Notes under the pieces: model-generated
The model's database searches: none
What the model was told of the DNA's origin: nothing
Seen by the model: the letters and a program-made list of their open reading frames with translations, nothing else
Shown: in pieces, positions 38,068 to 47,166 of the stretch
How the letters are laid out: every line of letters begins with the position of its first letter
How positions within the stretch are numbered: the first letter of the stretch is position 1
Made by a program: the position numbers and the translations under genes
From: JAGQPD01 sp020426865
GTDB taxonomy: Bacteria > Planctomycetota > Planctomycetia > Pirellulales > Pirellulaceae
Assembly (NCBI GenBank): GCA_041399065.1
Contig: JAWKTN010000002.1
Location: 310,001 to 374,000 of the forward strand
DNA: 64,000 nucleotides
Reading direction: 5' to 3'

Positions 38068-39233
38068 GGGACTCAGATTCCAAAAACGTCGCCGTGAACA
38101 ATTCGCTTCCGCTACTTGGATTGGACGGCAGCAACCCCGTTGGTTTCCTTGCAGCGTTGGGAGTTTTCCAAACGCTATCGTCAAGCTGCCGTATTGGACA
38201 ACTTCGCATGTCTTGGGAGGACGAGACCGGACGCTGGATTCCGGCTTTGCACGGCCCCTTGCAATCAGTTGCTGAGGTAGCCGCGATCCTTGCCAAACAA
38301 CTCAAGTGCCCATTTTCCGCGGATCCTGCCGCCGAAAAACGGCGAGAGCAATTGCAGAAGGCATTCGACGCTAAAAAGACTGAATTGAAACGTGCTCGCG
38401 ACGCCTTGAAAAAGAAGAGGCTTCGTGGAAAAGAACGCGAGCAAGAAAATGCGAGAACGGTTGCTCCCATTGAGGCGGAGTTGGTCGATTGCCGTAGGCA
38501 GTGGTTGACGACGTTACGATCGTGCGTGCCCTCAACAGAAATGGCGATTGGGAAACATCTGAACGCGAAGTTGGACGAGTTTCGGGAGACACTCAAAGAC
38601 GCTATCGCGGAATCCTCAAAGGAAACTCGGGCAGTCGTTGATCTCCTTGCGTCTTTCGGTTCAGACGTCTGCGGTACACGCAAAGGCGATCAGATGGAAC
38701 CGACGCCCTTTTGCTTTGTGACTGGATCCGGTCATCAATACTTTCTTGACACCGCGCGTCAACTCACCGAGTGCGTTGATGTTTCACGTCTCGAAACGTC
38801 CCTCGCAACGCTGCAGGAACCTGCGGACGAAAAGCTCTCGATGCGTTGGGACCCAACGGAAGACAGACGCTATGCTCTGATGTGGGAGGATCCAACCGCA
38901 TCTGGCAACAAGAGTCTCACCAACTGGGCGACTAACTTGCTCGCCTATCATGGATTGCAGATGATCCCAACCGTACCAGCGCGGAAGGGATTGGAAACCG
39001 TTGGTTGGTCGACTGCTGACGGCCTGACCTGGAGATGGCCGATCTGGAGGGCGCCCGCCACAGTCGATGTCGTCCGGTCATTATTGTCATGCGTTCCAAC
39101 AAATAACCACCGACAGGAACTATCTGACTTGTCTTCCCTTGGTGTTGTAGCGGTTTATCAAACAACGCGCATACAAGTCGGAAACCCGCCGTTGCACAAA
39201 GTGAACTTTGCCCCAGCGGAGCAAATCGCATGA
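38064..39233 (+). CDS. Csb3/Cas8-like type I-G protein 'X', module A
   Basis: This 389-residue protein opens with LLGLDGSNPVGFLAALGVFQ and later has MRWDPTEDRRYALMWEDP (about 251-268), LLAYHGLQMIPTVPA and WRWPIW. A charged coiled-coil insert lies at about 93-135 (Lys/Arg/Glu-rich). The order of motifs parallels Csb3 of module B (NPGQFFACCGLLEL, FGFDSTAAWNAQDVGF, LLAAIGLQRFIPFV), so I infer that X takes the Csb3/Cas8 (large subunit) place in module A. It is coupled to cas3 by ATGA and has a relative at 49795 (module C) without the coiled-coil insert. I cannot confirm the family name without a search. Confidence 0.7.
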   Translation: MRDSDSKNVAVNNSLPLLGLDGSNPVGFLAALGVFQTLSSSCRIGQLRMSWEDETGRWIPALHGPLQSVAEVAAILAKQLKCPFSADPAAEKRREQLQKAFDAKKTELKRARDALKKKRLRGKEREQENARTVAPIEAELVDCRRQWLTTLRSCVPSTEMAIGKHLNAKLDEFRETLKDAIAESSKETRAVVDLLASFGSDVCGTRKGDQMEPTPFCFVTGSGHQYFLDTARQLTECVDVSRLETSLATLQEPADEKLSMRWDPTEDRRYALMWEDPTASGNKSLTNWATNLLAYHGLQMIPTVPARKGLETVGWSTADGLTWRWPIWRAPATVDVVRSLLSCVPTNNHRQELSDLSSLGVVAVYQTTRIQVGNPPLHKVNFAPAEQIA

Positions 39234-39321
39234 CAAATTCTGCCTTGATGAGTTTCAGCCGTCGATTGCACTCAATGATATCGGCCAATAGGTTTGTCAC
39301 AGAACGGTATTTGAATTAAAG

Positions 39322-40335
39322 ATGGTTGGAGCTGCACGCTTCTCAACGCATAGCCTGCAAATTGCGCCCGCGGCGGGGCGGCGATCGCTTTCGGAGCGGC
39401 GGGTGACGACGGTGCTGCTGGCGCTGATGTCGCCGAGTGGAAACAAATCGACACTACCAATAGTGTCACGCACGCTGCCGCAGGCGGAATTGGTTCATGC
39501 GGCGCTGGTCCGCAAAGTCGCTCGCGGAAAACGCGTGCACTGCCCGGAGTTGATCGGCAAGGATGAAAACGGCCGGCCGCTAAACGGGAGCCACGAACAT
39601 GCGCACGTCCTCCCCCTGGACCTCGATGGGGACGGGCATCTCGACCATATTCTGATCCACGCCCAAATGGGCCTGGGCGCCGCAGCCCAGGCGGCCATTC
39701 GCTCGCTGGATCGGACGTGGACCAAAGGGGGCGTCGCCGATCTGCAGGTCGCGGTGGCCGGCGTCGGTGAGGCCGGACAATTGACAACGCTGCACGGAAC
39801 GATCGGCCGCTCCGCACGAAGCCTGATGGGACATTCCGGCTCGTCGGCGATGAGCGCTAGTGGCGCACACGTAGGCGAGTCTCTCCGAGACTCGCAATCA
39901 ACAGAGAACGGTAATTCGGACCCGGTCTCCGAGGGACCGGGCTACACTCTGCTCCGGTCTCGGAGAGACCGGGCTACATTTCAGGCTGCATCGGTCGAAA
40001 AGAGCGTGTGGCAGAGTATCACGCCGTTCGTCCCGCCGCGGTTTGTCAAACGATCCGGGAAGAACAGCCTCGAAGGCCAGGTTAACGCCGAACTCGCTTC
40101 GCGCGAGCTGCCGCCGGCCGTCCGGGTCGAGATTCTTGATAACGAATCAAAGGCGTTCCGCCATTTCGTCCGCGTTCGCCGGCGAGGCGAAAACCCGCCG
40201 CTGCCTCCGGTCGACATGGGCCTGGCACTGCGGCTGGAGTTTGATCGGCCGCTTCCCGCCCCATCGCTGCCCTTGGCACTGGGCTATGCGATCCATTTCG
40301 GCCTCGGCCTGTTTGCCATGAAGGACGAGGAATGA
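39322..40335 (+). CDS. Stand-alone Cas6-like half of Csb2, protein 'Y', module A
   Basis: This 337-residue protein resembles only the C-terminal part of Csb2-type proteins: ELIGKDENGRPLNGS, HEHAHVLPLDLDGDGHLDHI and, at the end, LALGYAIHFGLGLF with a Gly-rich RAMP loop. The Cas5-like N-terminus is absent. It starts with ATG 39322, 88 bp after X, with no strong site. A nearly identical partner (50889-51803) follows X in module C, so X-Y is a conserved pair and not a random remnant. About 45 extra residues (about 178-222) come from an inserted palindromic repeat (39871-39977). It may be a crRNA-processing enzyme specific to the array. Confidence 0.65.
   Translation: MVGAARFSTHSLQIAPAAGRRSLSERRVTTVLLALMSPSGNKSTLPIVSRTLPQAELVHAALVRKVARGKRVHCPELIGKDENGRPLNGSHEHAHVLPLDLDGDGHLDHILIHAQMGLGAAAQAAIRSLDRTWTKGGVADLQVAVAGVGEAGQLTTLHGTIGRSARSLMGHSGSSAMSASGAHVGESLRDSQSTENGNSDPVSEGPGYTLLRSRRDRATFQAASVEKSVWQSITPFVPPRFVKRSGKNSLEGQVNAELASRELPPAVRVEILDNESKAFRHFVRVRRRGENPPLPPVDMGLALRLEFDRPLPAPSLPLALGYAIHFGLGLFAMKDEE
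39871..39977. repeat. Dispersed palindromic repeats inserted in frame in Y
   Basis: Three hairpins lie here: GAGTCTCTCCGAGACTC (39876-39892), CCGGTCTCCGAGGGACCGG and CCGGTCTCGGAGAGACCGG, each of the last two followed by GCTACA. The related gene at 50889 lacks this whole segment. The insert keeps the reading frame and adds a Ser/Gly/Arg-rich loop. It resembles short mobile REP-like units. Confidence 0.65.
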
Positions 40336-40407
40336 CGCTTGATGCAGGAAGAGATGCATTGATCCATGGCACCAAAGAAGTGAGCAACGAAATCAGCCGC
40401 GTGAATC

Positions 40408-40670
40408 TTAAGGAGCGATTGTGATACCGAACTGCTGAAAGTGCGTGTCGAGGGCGACCGCCGTCTTGATCCCCAATTCGTCGATCACAGCCTTGCTCGT
40501 GCAATCAGTGAAACTCCACCCATGGGCAACGTCAAGGTCTCATCGACACAGTAGTCAGTAGACAAAAGCGGTTGGGAACACGCATCGATCCAGGTCGCGA
40601 CCAACGAGTGGTTGGGGTCGTCCGGAACAAGCCAAGCGAACCACGCGCCGGTATCGACAAAGACCATCAT
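40408..40670 (-). pseudogene. VapC-like PIN toxin, internally deleted
   Basis: The minus strand starts at ATG 40670 with VFVDTGAWFAWLVPDD, the first acidic patch of PIN nucleases, and reaches CVDETLTL. It then changes frame and skips to WSFTDCTSKAVIDELGIKTA and LDTHFQQFGI, the PIN C-terminal patch, ending at TAA 40408. About 60 residues of the core are missing between them. The start overlaps the antitoxin stop (ATGA). PIN toxins cleave RNA, but this one has lost essential parts. Confidence 0.65.
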
Positions 40671-40912
40671 TCGTCTCCATACAACACGCGATCGTGGTCC
40701 GCACCGCTAAATGCATCGCCGGGGTTCTCGTTGGGCAGAGATTCGAATCGCTTCAGCGCTTCGCGCAATTTCTCTTGCTTTTCCTCGGGTCGTGTATCTG
40801 TCGTCGTCGCGACGCCCGTCCGGACGACGACCGTTACCTCTGCCCCCTCCGGGAGCGCTGGGGCGTCGTCCAGTACAATCACACCGTTTTTTATTCGACC
40901 GCGAATGACCAT
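40667..40912 (-). CDS. VapB-like antitoxin
   Basis: This 81-residue protein from ATG 40912 begins MVIRGRIKNGVIVLDDAP, then LPEGAEVTVVV. That is the beta-hairpin start of small AbrB/DUF104-type antitoxins. A charged linker (EEKQEKLREALKRF) and an acidic tail that would sit on the toxin follow. Its stop overlaps the PIN gene start by ATGA. It should repress its own promoter. Its toxin is broken, so it may be an orphan. An ATG farther upstream (40954) gives a 14-residue extension with a weaker start. Confidence 0.65.
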   Translation of the reverse strand: MVIRGRIKNGVIVLDDAPALPEGAEVTVVVRTGVATTTDTRPEEKQEKLREALKRFESLPNENPGDAFSGADHDRVLYGDE

Positions 40913-40964
40913 ACACCCATTTTTCAACACATTCCGCTCAAAAGCAAGCTCCACCCGGCGCGTG

Positions 40965-41090
40965 ACTGCAAGGGCCTGGCGCGAGCGAGCCCAGTTCCTG
41001 TTCGAACATTGGGCACCGTTCCGTTTGGCCTATCTCGAAAGCCTGCGTCGCGCCGCCGACTGCCGTGCCAGCCGAGAGGAGGTACAATGA
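40965..41090 (+). pseudogene. cas3: Relic C-terminus of a third type I-G Cas3
   Basis: About 40 codons end at TGA 41088-41090 and read RAQFLFEHWAPFRLAYLESL, then RRAADCRASREEVQ. This matches the ends of both intact Cas3 proteins ('G-W-x-LA-Y/W-LE-x-x-LR-x-AD-x-x-AS'). A GAGGAGG and an overlapping ATG (41087) follow, as at the end of cas3A before X. Nothing else of this Cas3 is left. The upstream edge falls near the start of the VapB-like gene. I infer a third, deleted module. Confidence 0.6.
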
Positions 41091-41825
41091 TGGCCATGAA
41101 AGAGACTGTCCAAACACCGTCTGGACAAAGCCGGTTTGCCGAATTCAGATCGAATGCCGGCAATTACATTCTAAATCTGTCGTGGTCACATCATTCGGCG
41201 ATTCTCTCGCGTTGTGACATGCCCGCCGAGCGGTATTTCTCCGATGGCAATGTCCGTTCGCGATCGGTGGTAGTACCTCCCAGAGGACGCCGAGTCAGGC
41301 GACCTGCTGCCATTCAAAGACCACTACGTGTTGGAGTTCCTTGGCCTGCAGGACGACTACTCCGAACAAGAGCTGCGGCACGCGATCCTCGCCAACCTCC
41401 GCGACTTCTTCCTGGAGTTCGGCCGCGACCTGACGTTTGTCGGCGAAGAGTATCCGTTGACTGTCGGCAACGACACGTTCTACGTCGACCTGTTGTTCTT
41501 CGACCGCCGCCTGCAATGCCTGATCGCAGTCGATTTGACGAAGGGCAAATTCAAGCCAGAATACGTCGGCAGGTCCCAGTTCTACTGCGCGGCGCTCGAC
41601 GAGCAAATCAAGCTGCCGCACGAGAAGCCGTCCATCGGCCTGGTCCCGTGCAAGTCGGCGGATCGCGTGCAAGTGCGGTTGGCGTTGACGGCTGCTGCGG
41701 AACAGATCGGCGTAGCAACCTATCAAACCGGCCTGCCAGCGACCGACCTGATCGAACGCCGTCAGGCCCAGTTCCGCCTCGAAGCCTTCCGGGGCGAGTC
41801 AGACTTAAAGGAGAAAAAACCGTGA
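41087..41825 (+). pseudogene. DUF1016/YhcG-type PDDEXK nuclease, frameshifted
   Basis: The start (ATG 41087) overlaps the relic cas3 stop. The first frame has NYILNLSWSHHSAILSRCDM, the N-terminal YhcG helix ('LSWSH'). After a frame change near 41270-41330 comes the C-terminal domain, with LEFLGLQDDYSEQELRHAIL, FVGEEYPLTVGNDTFYVDLL and IAVDLTKGKFKPEYVG. The D-x(n)-D/E-x-K pattern of PDDEXK enzymes is visible. YhcG-like proteins often accompany restriction and other defence genes. The middle is damaged, so it is probably inactive. Confidence 0.7.
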
Positions 41826-41928
41826 GAAAACTTTCAGAACGTAAACAAGATTTGCAGGATGAGGAGCCGCGCACCGGTTTGCACTGAACATCACCGAAGA
41901 CTCGGACGCAAACGATGGCGAATGAACA

Positions 41929-44715
41929 ATGGACGACCAGAAATTCAAATCAGCCTTTCAAAACCTGACAGGATACCCGCCATTACGCTGGCAGGTGCGG
42001 CTATTTCGTGACTACTTTGCGAAAAACGAATTGCCCGCCGTTGTCAATCTACCAACCGGCCTCGGCAAAACGATGGTCATGGCGATCTGGCTGATTGCGC
42101 GAGAAGTGAACAAGCAACTTCCGCGCCGGCTGATTTACGTCGTTGATCGGCGAACAGTTATCGATCAGGCAACAGACTGGGCGTGCAAGCTTCGAGCCAA
42201 TTCGACCGCTAACGGCGAGGCAACTATTGCAATCTCTACGCTTCGTGGACAACTCGCGGACAACCGCGAATGGTCACGCGACATGTCTCGGCCAGCGATC
42301 ATCATCGGAACGGTCGACCTTGTAGGATCGGGGTTGCTTTTTTCCGGTTACCGCTCGTCCTTCAAGCGACGCCCGCTTGAAGCCGGTCTGTTGGGCCAGG
42401 ATTCCCTGCTGGTGCTCGACGAGGCGCACCTTTCAAAGCCGTTCGAGAAACTCATTAAGTCGATCTCGCGGTTTCAGAACGGTCACGGGTCGCCGATGAA
42501 GGTTGTTCGCATGTCGGCGACCAGTGGCGATTCTGACGGCGAATTGGTGTTCCGACTTGACACCGATCCAAACAGTCGCACATACGACCTTCAACCTGAT
42601 CCGGACCCCGACACCGGTGACGAGCGAAATCACATCATCACCCGATTCAATGCGAAGAAGTCTCTGTCAACGACAACCACTGATAAGGTCATCGACCAAC
42701 TCGCTACTGTCGCCGGCGAACTGGAATCATCTCACCCTGCGTCGCGAATCGTCATCTTCGTCAAGACTCCCAAGCAAGTCGATGATGTGCGCAAAGCACT
42801 TATCAAAAAGGACAACACACGTGAACCGAGGATTGCCCAGTTGACGGGGACCATGCGCGGGCTTGAACGCGACACACTGGTGACGCAGCCCGACGATCCA
42901 ACCCAACACGCACGTGCAGTAATGCAGCGATTCGTGAATCCCGAAAATGACCCGTCGCTTGGGGAGTGCTTTCTGATTTCGACAAGCGCCGGTGAAGTCG
43001 GTTTCGACCTAAATGCTGATCACATGGTGTGCGACGAAGCCCCATTAGATTCGATGATCCAACGGCTTGGCCGTGTTAATCGCCGAGGGCTCGGAGAAGC
43101 CGAGGTCCATCTGATCCGTCAGAGTGATCCGAAGCCGAAAACTGACTTTGACAAAGCGTGCATCGCAGCGGCAGATCTATTCGAGACTGAATTGCGCGAA
43201 GACGTTAGCCCGCAAGCAATTGCGAACCTGAGGGTCAAGCTTTCGCCTCACACTCTACAACTAGATATACTGGCAGTTGACGATGCCGCGTATGCCGCGC
43301 ACCGCGAAGGGCGCATTTCCGCGGTCATCAGAGCGGCAAATACTCCCGTACCAACAACGGTCGAACTCACCGACATCCTCTTGGACGCTTGGAGTATGAC
43401 GAGCATTACCGAGAAGATGCCCGGCCGACCCGACGTCGCTCCGTGGCTGCGCGGGATCTCTGAAGAAGTGGCGCAAACAACGATTGTTTGGCGGGCCGAG
43501 TTGGATTTGCTTGCCGACAGCCCCGATGCTGAAATGGCACTCAAGCCAATTTTTGCGAAGCACCGCGTTCGCCCGCACGAATCGCTAACGACAAATAGCA
43601 AACATGTCCTCCAATTCTTGAAGGACGTCGTGAAAGATCGACCAGAACTCAATGAAAGGCCAGTCGCAATCAAGTTCACACGTGACATCTTCGTCAAATC
43701 GTTAGCCGATCTCATCGACAATCCTGGGCCGCTCTTCGCTAGCGATCCGACGCTCATTCTTCCGGTGAATGTCGGCGGACTAAACGAAGCTGGCATGCTG
43801 GACTCCTCTGCTGTCTCGAAGACGCCGAGCGATAACGATCCGATACCAAAACGGCTCGACGTTGCCGACCAACCCGGCTACGAGCAACGTGAAGACGCAA
43901 CGCCTCGATTACGTTTGATCGTCCACCGGACTGACGAAGGCAACTGGGTTCCAGAATCGATCCATGCTGACGTTGCGATCCCCGAGTGGCTTGGGCCAAG
44001 TTATTCAACCTCAACGAAGCTTTTCGACGCTTTGCGAAAACAGCGATTTCGAATCCGCCACGTCCAACCGATCGAACTGGACAACGAAGGCAGTCCCAAA
44101 CGCTCGCTGGTGCTGCTCTCTCCGGTTGCGAATAAGAACGTCGAGGAAGATCAGTCGCTTATGGAGCATGTTGGCGCCGTGGAGCGGGAAGCGGAGCGAA
44201 TCGTCAAGGCTTTGCGGCTTGAAGAAAACGACCCAATCCGTACGGCTTTGCTGTTTGCCGCCCGGTGGCACGACGAAGGCAAAAAGGCACCGGTGTGGCA
44301 GCGGTTTGTCTATGCAGACGGCACAACGGGCCAATTCAAGGGTAAATCTTCAAAAACACGCGGTAGCAAGTCCCTTGGTGGCTACCGTCATGAATTCGGG
44401 TCGCTTATGTATCTGACAAACGGCACGGATTGCGAGCTACCTACTGACCCAGACGCGCGCGACCTTGCCTTGCATTTGATCGCGACGCATCATGGATGCG
44501 CACGGCCCCACTTCAGCACTCCGTTGGATCGGCGCTACTCGACTGCAGATTGCAACGCCGTACGTGCCGACACGATTCGTCGTTTCGCGAGTTTGCAACG
44601 GAAGTTCGGTTGGTGGCTGCTTGCCTGGTTGGAAAATCTGCTGCGATGTGCCGACTCGCTCGCGAGTGCAGATCAGGATTCTGAAGACGACCCCAATGAC
44701 GCAAGCACGGAGTGA
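41929..44715 (+). CDS. cas3: Type I-G Cas3 helicase-nuclease, module B
   Basis: This 928-residue protein starts at ATG 41929. The helicase half has Walker A LPTGLGKT (41-48), VVDRRTVIDQA, DEAH in LVLDEAHLSKP (about 163) and IQRLGRVNRRG near 380-390. The HD domain is C-terminal: MEHVGAVEREAERI, ARWHDEGKKAPVW (about 777-789) and LIATHHGCARPHFS (about 849). It ends WWLLAWLENLLRCADSLASA. It is only distantly similar to cas3A, so it belongs to a separate module. The frame is clean. csb3 follows 7 bp after its stop. Confidence 0.92.
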   Translation: MDDQKFKSAFQNLTGYPPLRWQVRLFRDYFAKNELPAVVNLPTGLGKTMVMAIWLIAREVNKQLPRRLIYVVDRRTVIDQATDWACKLRANSTANGEATIAISTLRGQLADNREWSRDMSRPAIIIGTVDLVGSGLLFSGYRSSFKRRPLEAGLLGQDSLLVLDEAHLSKPFEKLIKSISRFQNGHGSPMKVVRMSATSGDSDGELVFRLDTDPNSRTYDLQPDPDPDTGDERNHIITRFNAKKSLSTTTTDKVIDQLATVAGELESSHPASRIVIFVKTPKQVDDVRKALIKKDNTREPRIAQLTGTMRGLERDTLVTQPDDPTQHARAVMQRFVNPENDPSLGECFLISTSAGEVGFDLNADHMVCDEAPLDSMIQRLGRVNRRGLGEAEVHLIRQSDPKPKTDFDKACIAAADLFETELREDVSPQAIANLRVKLSPHTLQLDILAVDDAAYAAHREGRISAVIRAANTPVPTTVELTDILLDAWSMTSITEKMPGRPDVAPWLRGISEEVAQTTIVWRAELDLLADSPDAEMALKPIFAKHRVRPHESLTTNSKHVLQFLKDVVKDRPELNERPVAIKFTRDIFVKSLADLIDNPGPLFASDPTLILPVNVGGLNEAGMLDSSAVSKTPSDNDPIPKRLDVADQPGYEQREDATPRLRLIVHRTDEGNWVPESIHADVAIPEWLGPSYSTSTKLFDALRKQRFRIRHVQPIELDNEGSPKRSLVLLSPVANKNVEEDQSLMEHVGAVEREAERIVKALRLEENDPIRTALLFAARWHDEGKKAPVWQRFVYADGTTGQFKGKSSKTRGSKSLGGYRHEFGSLMYLTNGTDCELPTDPDARDLALHLIATHHGCARPHFSTPLDRRYSTADCNAVRADTIRRFASLQRKFGWWLLAWLENLLRCADSLASADQDSEDDPNDASTE

Positions 44716-44722
44716 ACGTGAC

Positions 44723-45556
44723 ATGAACGACAAACTAGCAAACATCAGCATCCCAGTCGATCTGACCAATCCAGGCCAGTTCTTTGCCTGCTGCGGGTTG
44801 CTGGAACTCGGCGACCGCGTCTCACCCGGTTCGGAAGGCTGGTTTGATCGGTCCGAGTTTCGCCTCTCGTGCGAATCGGAACTTCGAACACTTCTCGCCT
44901 GTTTGGTTCTTGATCCACCACTGCAACGGGCATTCATTTGTGACGACTTGCCCGTTAAACCAATTATTGCACCGTTGACGATTTCCTTTGACGGAGATGC
45001 GACCGAGCGCCTGCTGCTCGATTTCTGGGCGAAAACCAGCACAAAGTCTGGCAAGGTCGAAGCCATCGCAGCCGCGCCGTGGAATCTGTGGTCGGGTAAC
45101 CAGAAGTCGCACGCTATTTGGCTTAAACTCCGCGACGAACTCCGCGTGCTACTCGCAGGCGATTCTATCTCTGGAACGCAACCATCGAGCGACAATGAAC
45201 TTGCCAATCTGTTTCAGCAGACACGTGCCCTGACCGGCCGATTTGGCTTTGATTCTACGGCGGCTTGGAATGCGCAGGACGTTGGTTTTTCGCCAAATGA
45301 CCAAGACTTAGCCGTTGAATCATCACCTGCAATCGAACTTCTGGCAGCAATTGGCCTGCAGCGGTTCATTCCCTTTGTTAAGAATCGTGTGATTCGGTAT
45401 CAGCATTGGTCGCTCCCAGCCGGACCAATCATTGCCGCCGCGTTAGCGTGCGGCGGAATCGAACATAACGGAAGCCGATACGAGTTCGAGATTGTAAAAC
45501 GCGGACAATATTCCGCTTTCAGCACTGCCCACCCCTTGAATGGAGAAAACAACTGA
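44723..45556 (+). CDS. csb3: Type I-G Csb3 (Cas8-like large subunit), module B
   Basis: This 277-residue protein starts at ATG 44723. It shows the family opening PVDLTNPGQFFACCGLLELG and later RFGFDSTAAWNAQDVGF, ELLAAIGLQRFIPFV and YEFEIVKRGQYSAF. Csb3 is thought to take the Cas8 role (target recognition or complex assembly) in I-G systems lacking Csx17. A longer open frame goes back to 44492 but lies inside cas3. The stop overlaps csb1 (TGATG, 45554-45558), coupling translation. Its motif order is shared with X (38064 and 49795). Confidence 0.88.
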   Translation: MNDKLANISIPVDLTNPGQFFACCGLLELGDRVSPGSEGWFDRSEFRLSCESELRTLLACLVLDPPLQRAFICDDLPVKPIIAPLTISFDGDATERLLLDFWAKTSTKSGKVEAIAAAPWNLWSGNQKSHAIWLKLRDELRVLLAGDSISGTQPSSDNELANLFQQTRALTGRFGFDSTAAWNAQDVGFSPNDQDLAVESSPAIELLAAIGLQRFIPFVKNRVIRYQHWSLPAGPIIAAALACGGIEHNGSRYEFEIVKRGQYSAFSTAHPLNGENN

Positions 45557-47166
45557 TGTCGCAACCTGACCAATTCACGGATTTCACTAGCCTGCTTAAA
45601 TCTGACGGTCCAATTGCACTTGTGATCAAGCAAGAACTTGCGCCAGACGACGAGGACGAAAGAACGATTTTTCCACCGACGTACCCGATGACATTCTTCA
45701 AGGGCAGAGTCCAACGGTTTGAGCACGGGGTGTATCGCGTCTCGGTCGAGTTGCCCCCGGATACGAAACGCGAGAAGGATGAAAAGAAGGACAACCAAAA
45801 GCCAGGATACCAAATCGACCGGTTTTCCGACGACGAGAATCTCTGCGAGATTGACAGCATCCAATCCCAGTCGAACCGGATTGAACCCCAATTCAAGACG
45901 ATCAGAGATGGCAAGCTAGTGCCACAAATAACGATTGACGTGAAAGATGAAACAGTCAATCTTCTCGATGCTGGGCACCGCGCAGCGGATGCAGTTGTGC
46001 GAATGTCGTCACTTGCACCTGACTTTCACGATGCATGGACCGCAGCGAACAAAGGTGATCTATTCCCAATGGCGACCCTCGCGCCTACGACTATTGTGTT
46101 CGGTGCATGGGACTCTCGGTCAACGCAGGCGAAGCTGAAACGACTGATGAAGGCTCACATTAGAGCCACGAATGTACGCGAGCGCACACGTTCAGCCCAA
46201 TACACGCCTGCCGCTGATTACGTGGGTCTTGGAGCAATAGGCGAAGATGTAAGCCAGGGCGAAGATGAGAAGAACAATCTTTCTCAAGAAGGAATGAAGC
46301 ACGCTCTCAGCACTCAGACAGTTGGAGGCGTAGTCCTCACGGCGGACAGCCGGCTGACGCGTACGGTCAATGTGAATCTCGCGGCAATTCGTAAGCTCCG
46401 CGCGTCTGCCAGGACCGCACCTGTGGCAGAAGATGCGGACGAAGATGACAAAGATGCCGCACGAAAAGAAAAGTTGCAATTAGAAGAAGAGAAAACACGC
46501 GTTCTTCGGGAATACATTCTTGGGCTGACGCTAGTAGCAGCGTATTCGACGCCAGATCTTGACTTGCGCGAAGGCTGCAATCTTCAGGTCAAAGACCAGC
46601 AACAGGTCACAGTTTTCGTACAGGATCGACGGGAGCATGTGCATGAAATCCGAGTTTCAGCAGTCGAGGCATTTGCAGAGCACGCAGCGAAGCAGTTTTT
46701 TGAAGTGGCGAATGTTGATTTTGGCGACAAAGATCACCATGGAGTTTTCGAGTCAGGCGTTGCAGAGAAGTTCCTGTCAATGCCGACTGCTGACCGCGAC
46801 AAAGTACGACGGCTTGGTCCAGTTACCCAAGTGACCCTTGCGCGATTCGCGTCTATGGGTAAAGACCCGTTAAAGGCAGTTACAGATGAGTTAAATGCTG
46901 TCAAGAAAGCTATCGGCAACAAACCTCGCGGCAAAAATGCGCAGCCGATCGTTAATATCGCCGCTTTTCAAAGCACCGCAGTTCTTTTGGAGGAACTTGC
47001 GGCAGATGACACGCTTCCAGACGGAATGTCGCCTCTTGTTGGCGAACTTGCAGACAAGGCAAAAGCGCATGATGACTCGCATGAGGCGCACAAGACCATA
47101 GTGGACAAAATCAAAGAGTTCAAGAAAGCGATGAAGAAATCGGAATCAACGGAGGCGTCGAAGTGA
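45556..47166 (+). CDS. csb1: Type I-G Cas7 (Csb1), module B
   Basis: This 536-residue protein has the Csb1 marks CEIDSIQSQSNRIEPQF (about 96-112) and APTTIVFGAWDSRSTQAK (about 175-192). It is about 110 residues longer than module A Csb1. The extra length is mostly an acidic coiled segment (about 293-313, DEDDKDAARKEKLQLEEEK) and a Lys/Glu-rich C-terminus. It should form the crRNA-binding filament of module B Cascade. ATG 45556 overlaps the csb3 stop. Its own stop overlaps csb2 (GTGA, 47163-47166). Confidence 0.88.
   Translation: MSQPDQFTDFTSLLKSDGPIALVIKQELAPDDEDERTIFPPTYPMTFFKGRVQRFEHGVYRVSVELPPDTKREKDEKKDNQKPGYQIDRFSDDENLCEIDSIQSQSNRIEPQFKTIRDGKLVPQITIDVKDETVNLLDAGHRAADAVVRMSSLAPDFHDAWTAANKGDLFPMATLAPTTIVFGAWDSRSTQAKLKRLMKAHIRATNVRERTRSAQYTPAADYVGLGAIGEDVSQGEDEKNNLSQEGMKHALSTQTVGGVVLTADSRLTRTVNVNLAAIRKLRASARTAPVAEDADEDDKDAARKEKLQLEEEKTRVLREYILGLTLVAAYSTPDLDLREGCNLQVKDQQQVTVFVQDRREHVHEIRVSAVEAFAEHAAKQFFEVANVDFGDKDHHGVFESGVAEKFLSMPTADRDKVRRLGPVTQVTLARFASMGKDPLKAVTDELNAVKKAIGNKPRGKNAQPIVNIAAFQSTAVLLEELAADDTLPDGMSPLVGELADKAKAHDDSHEAHKTIVDKIKEFKKAMKKSESTEASK

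Noticed and set aside
44492..44722. Extended start for csb3 at 44492
   Set aside because: The upstream codons lie inside cas3 and do not resemble the csb3 N-terminus, which begins at 44723.
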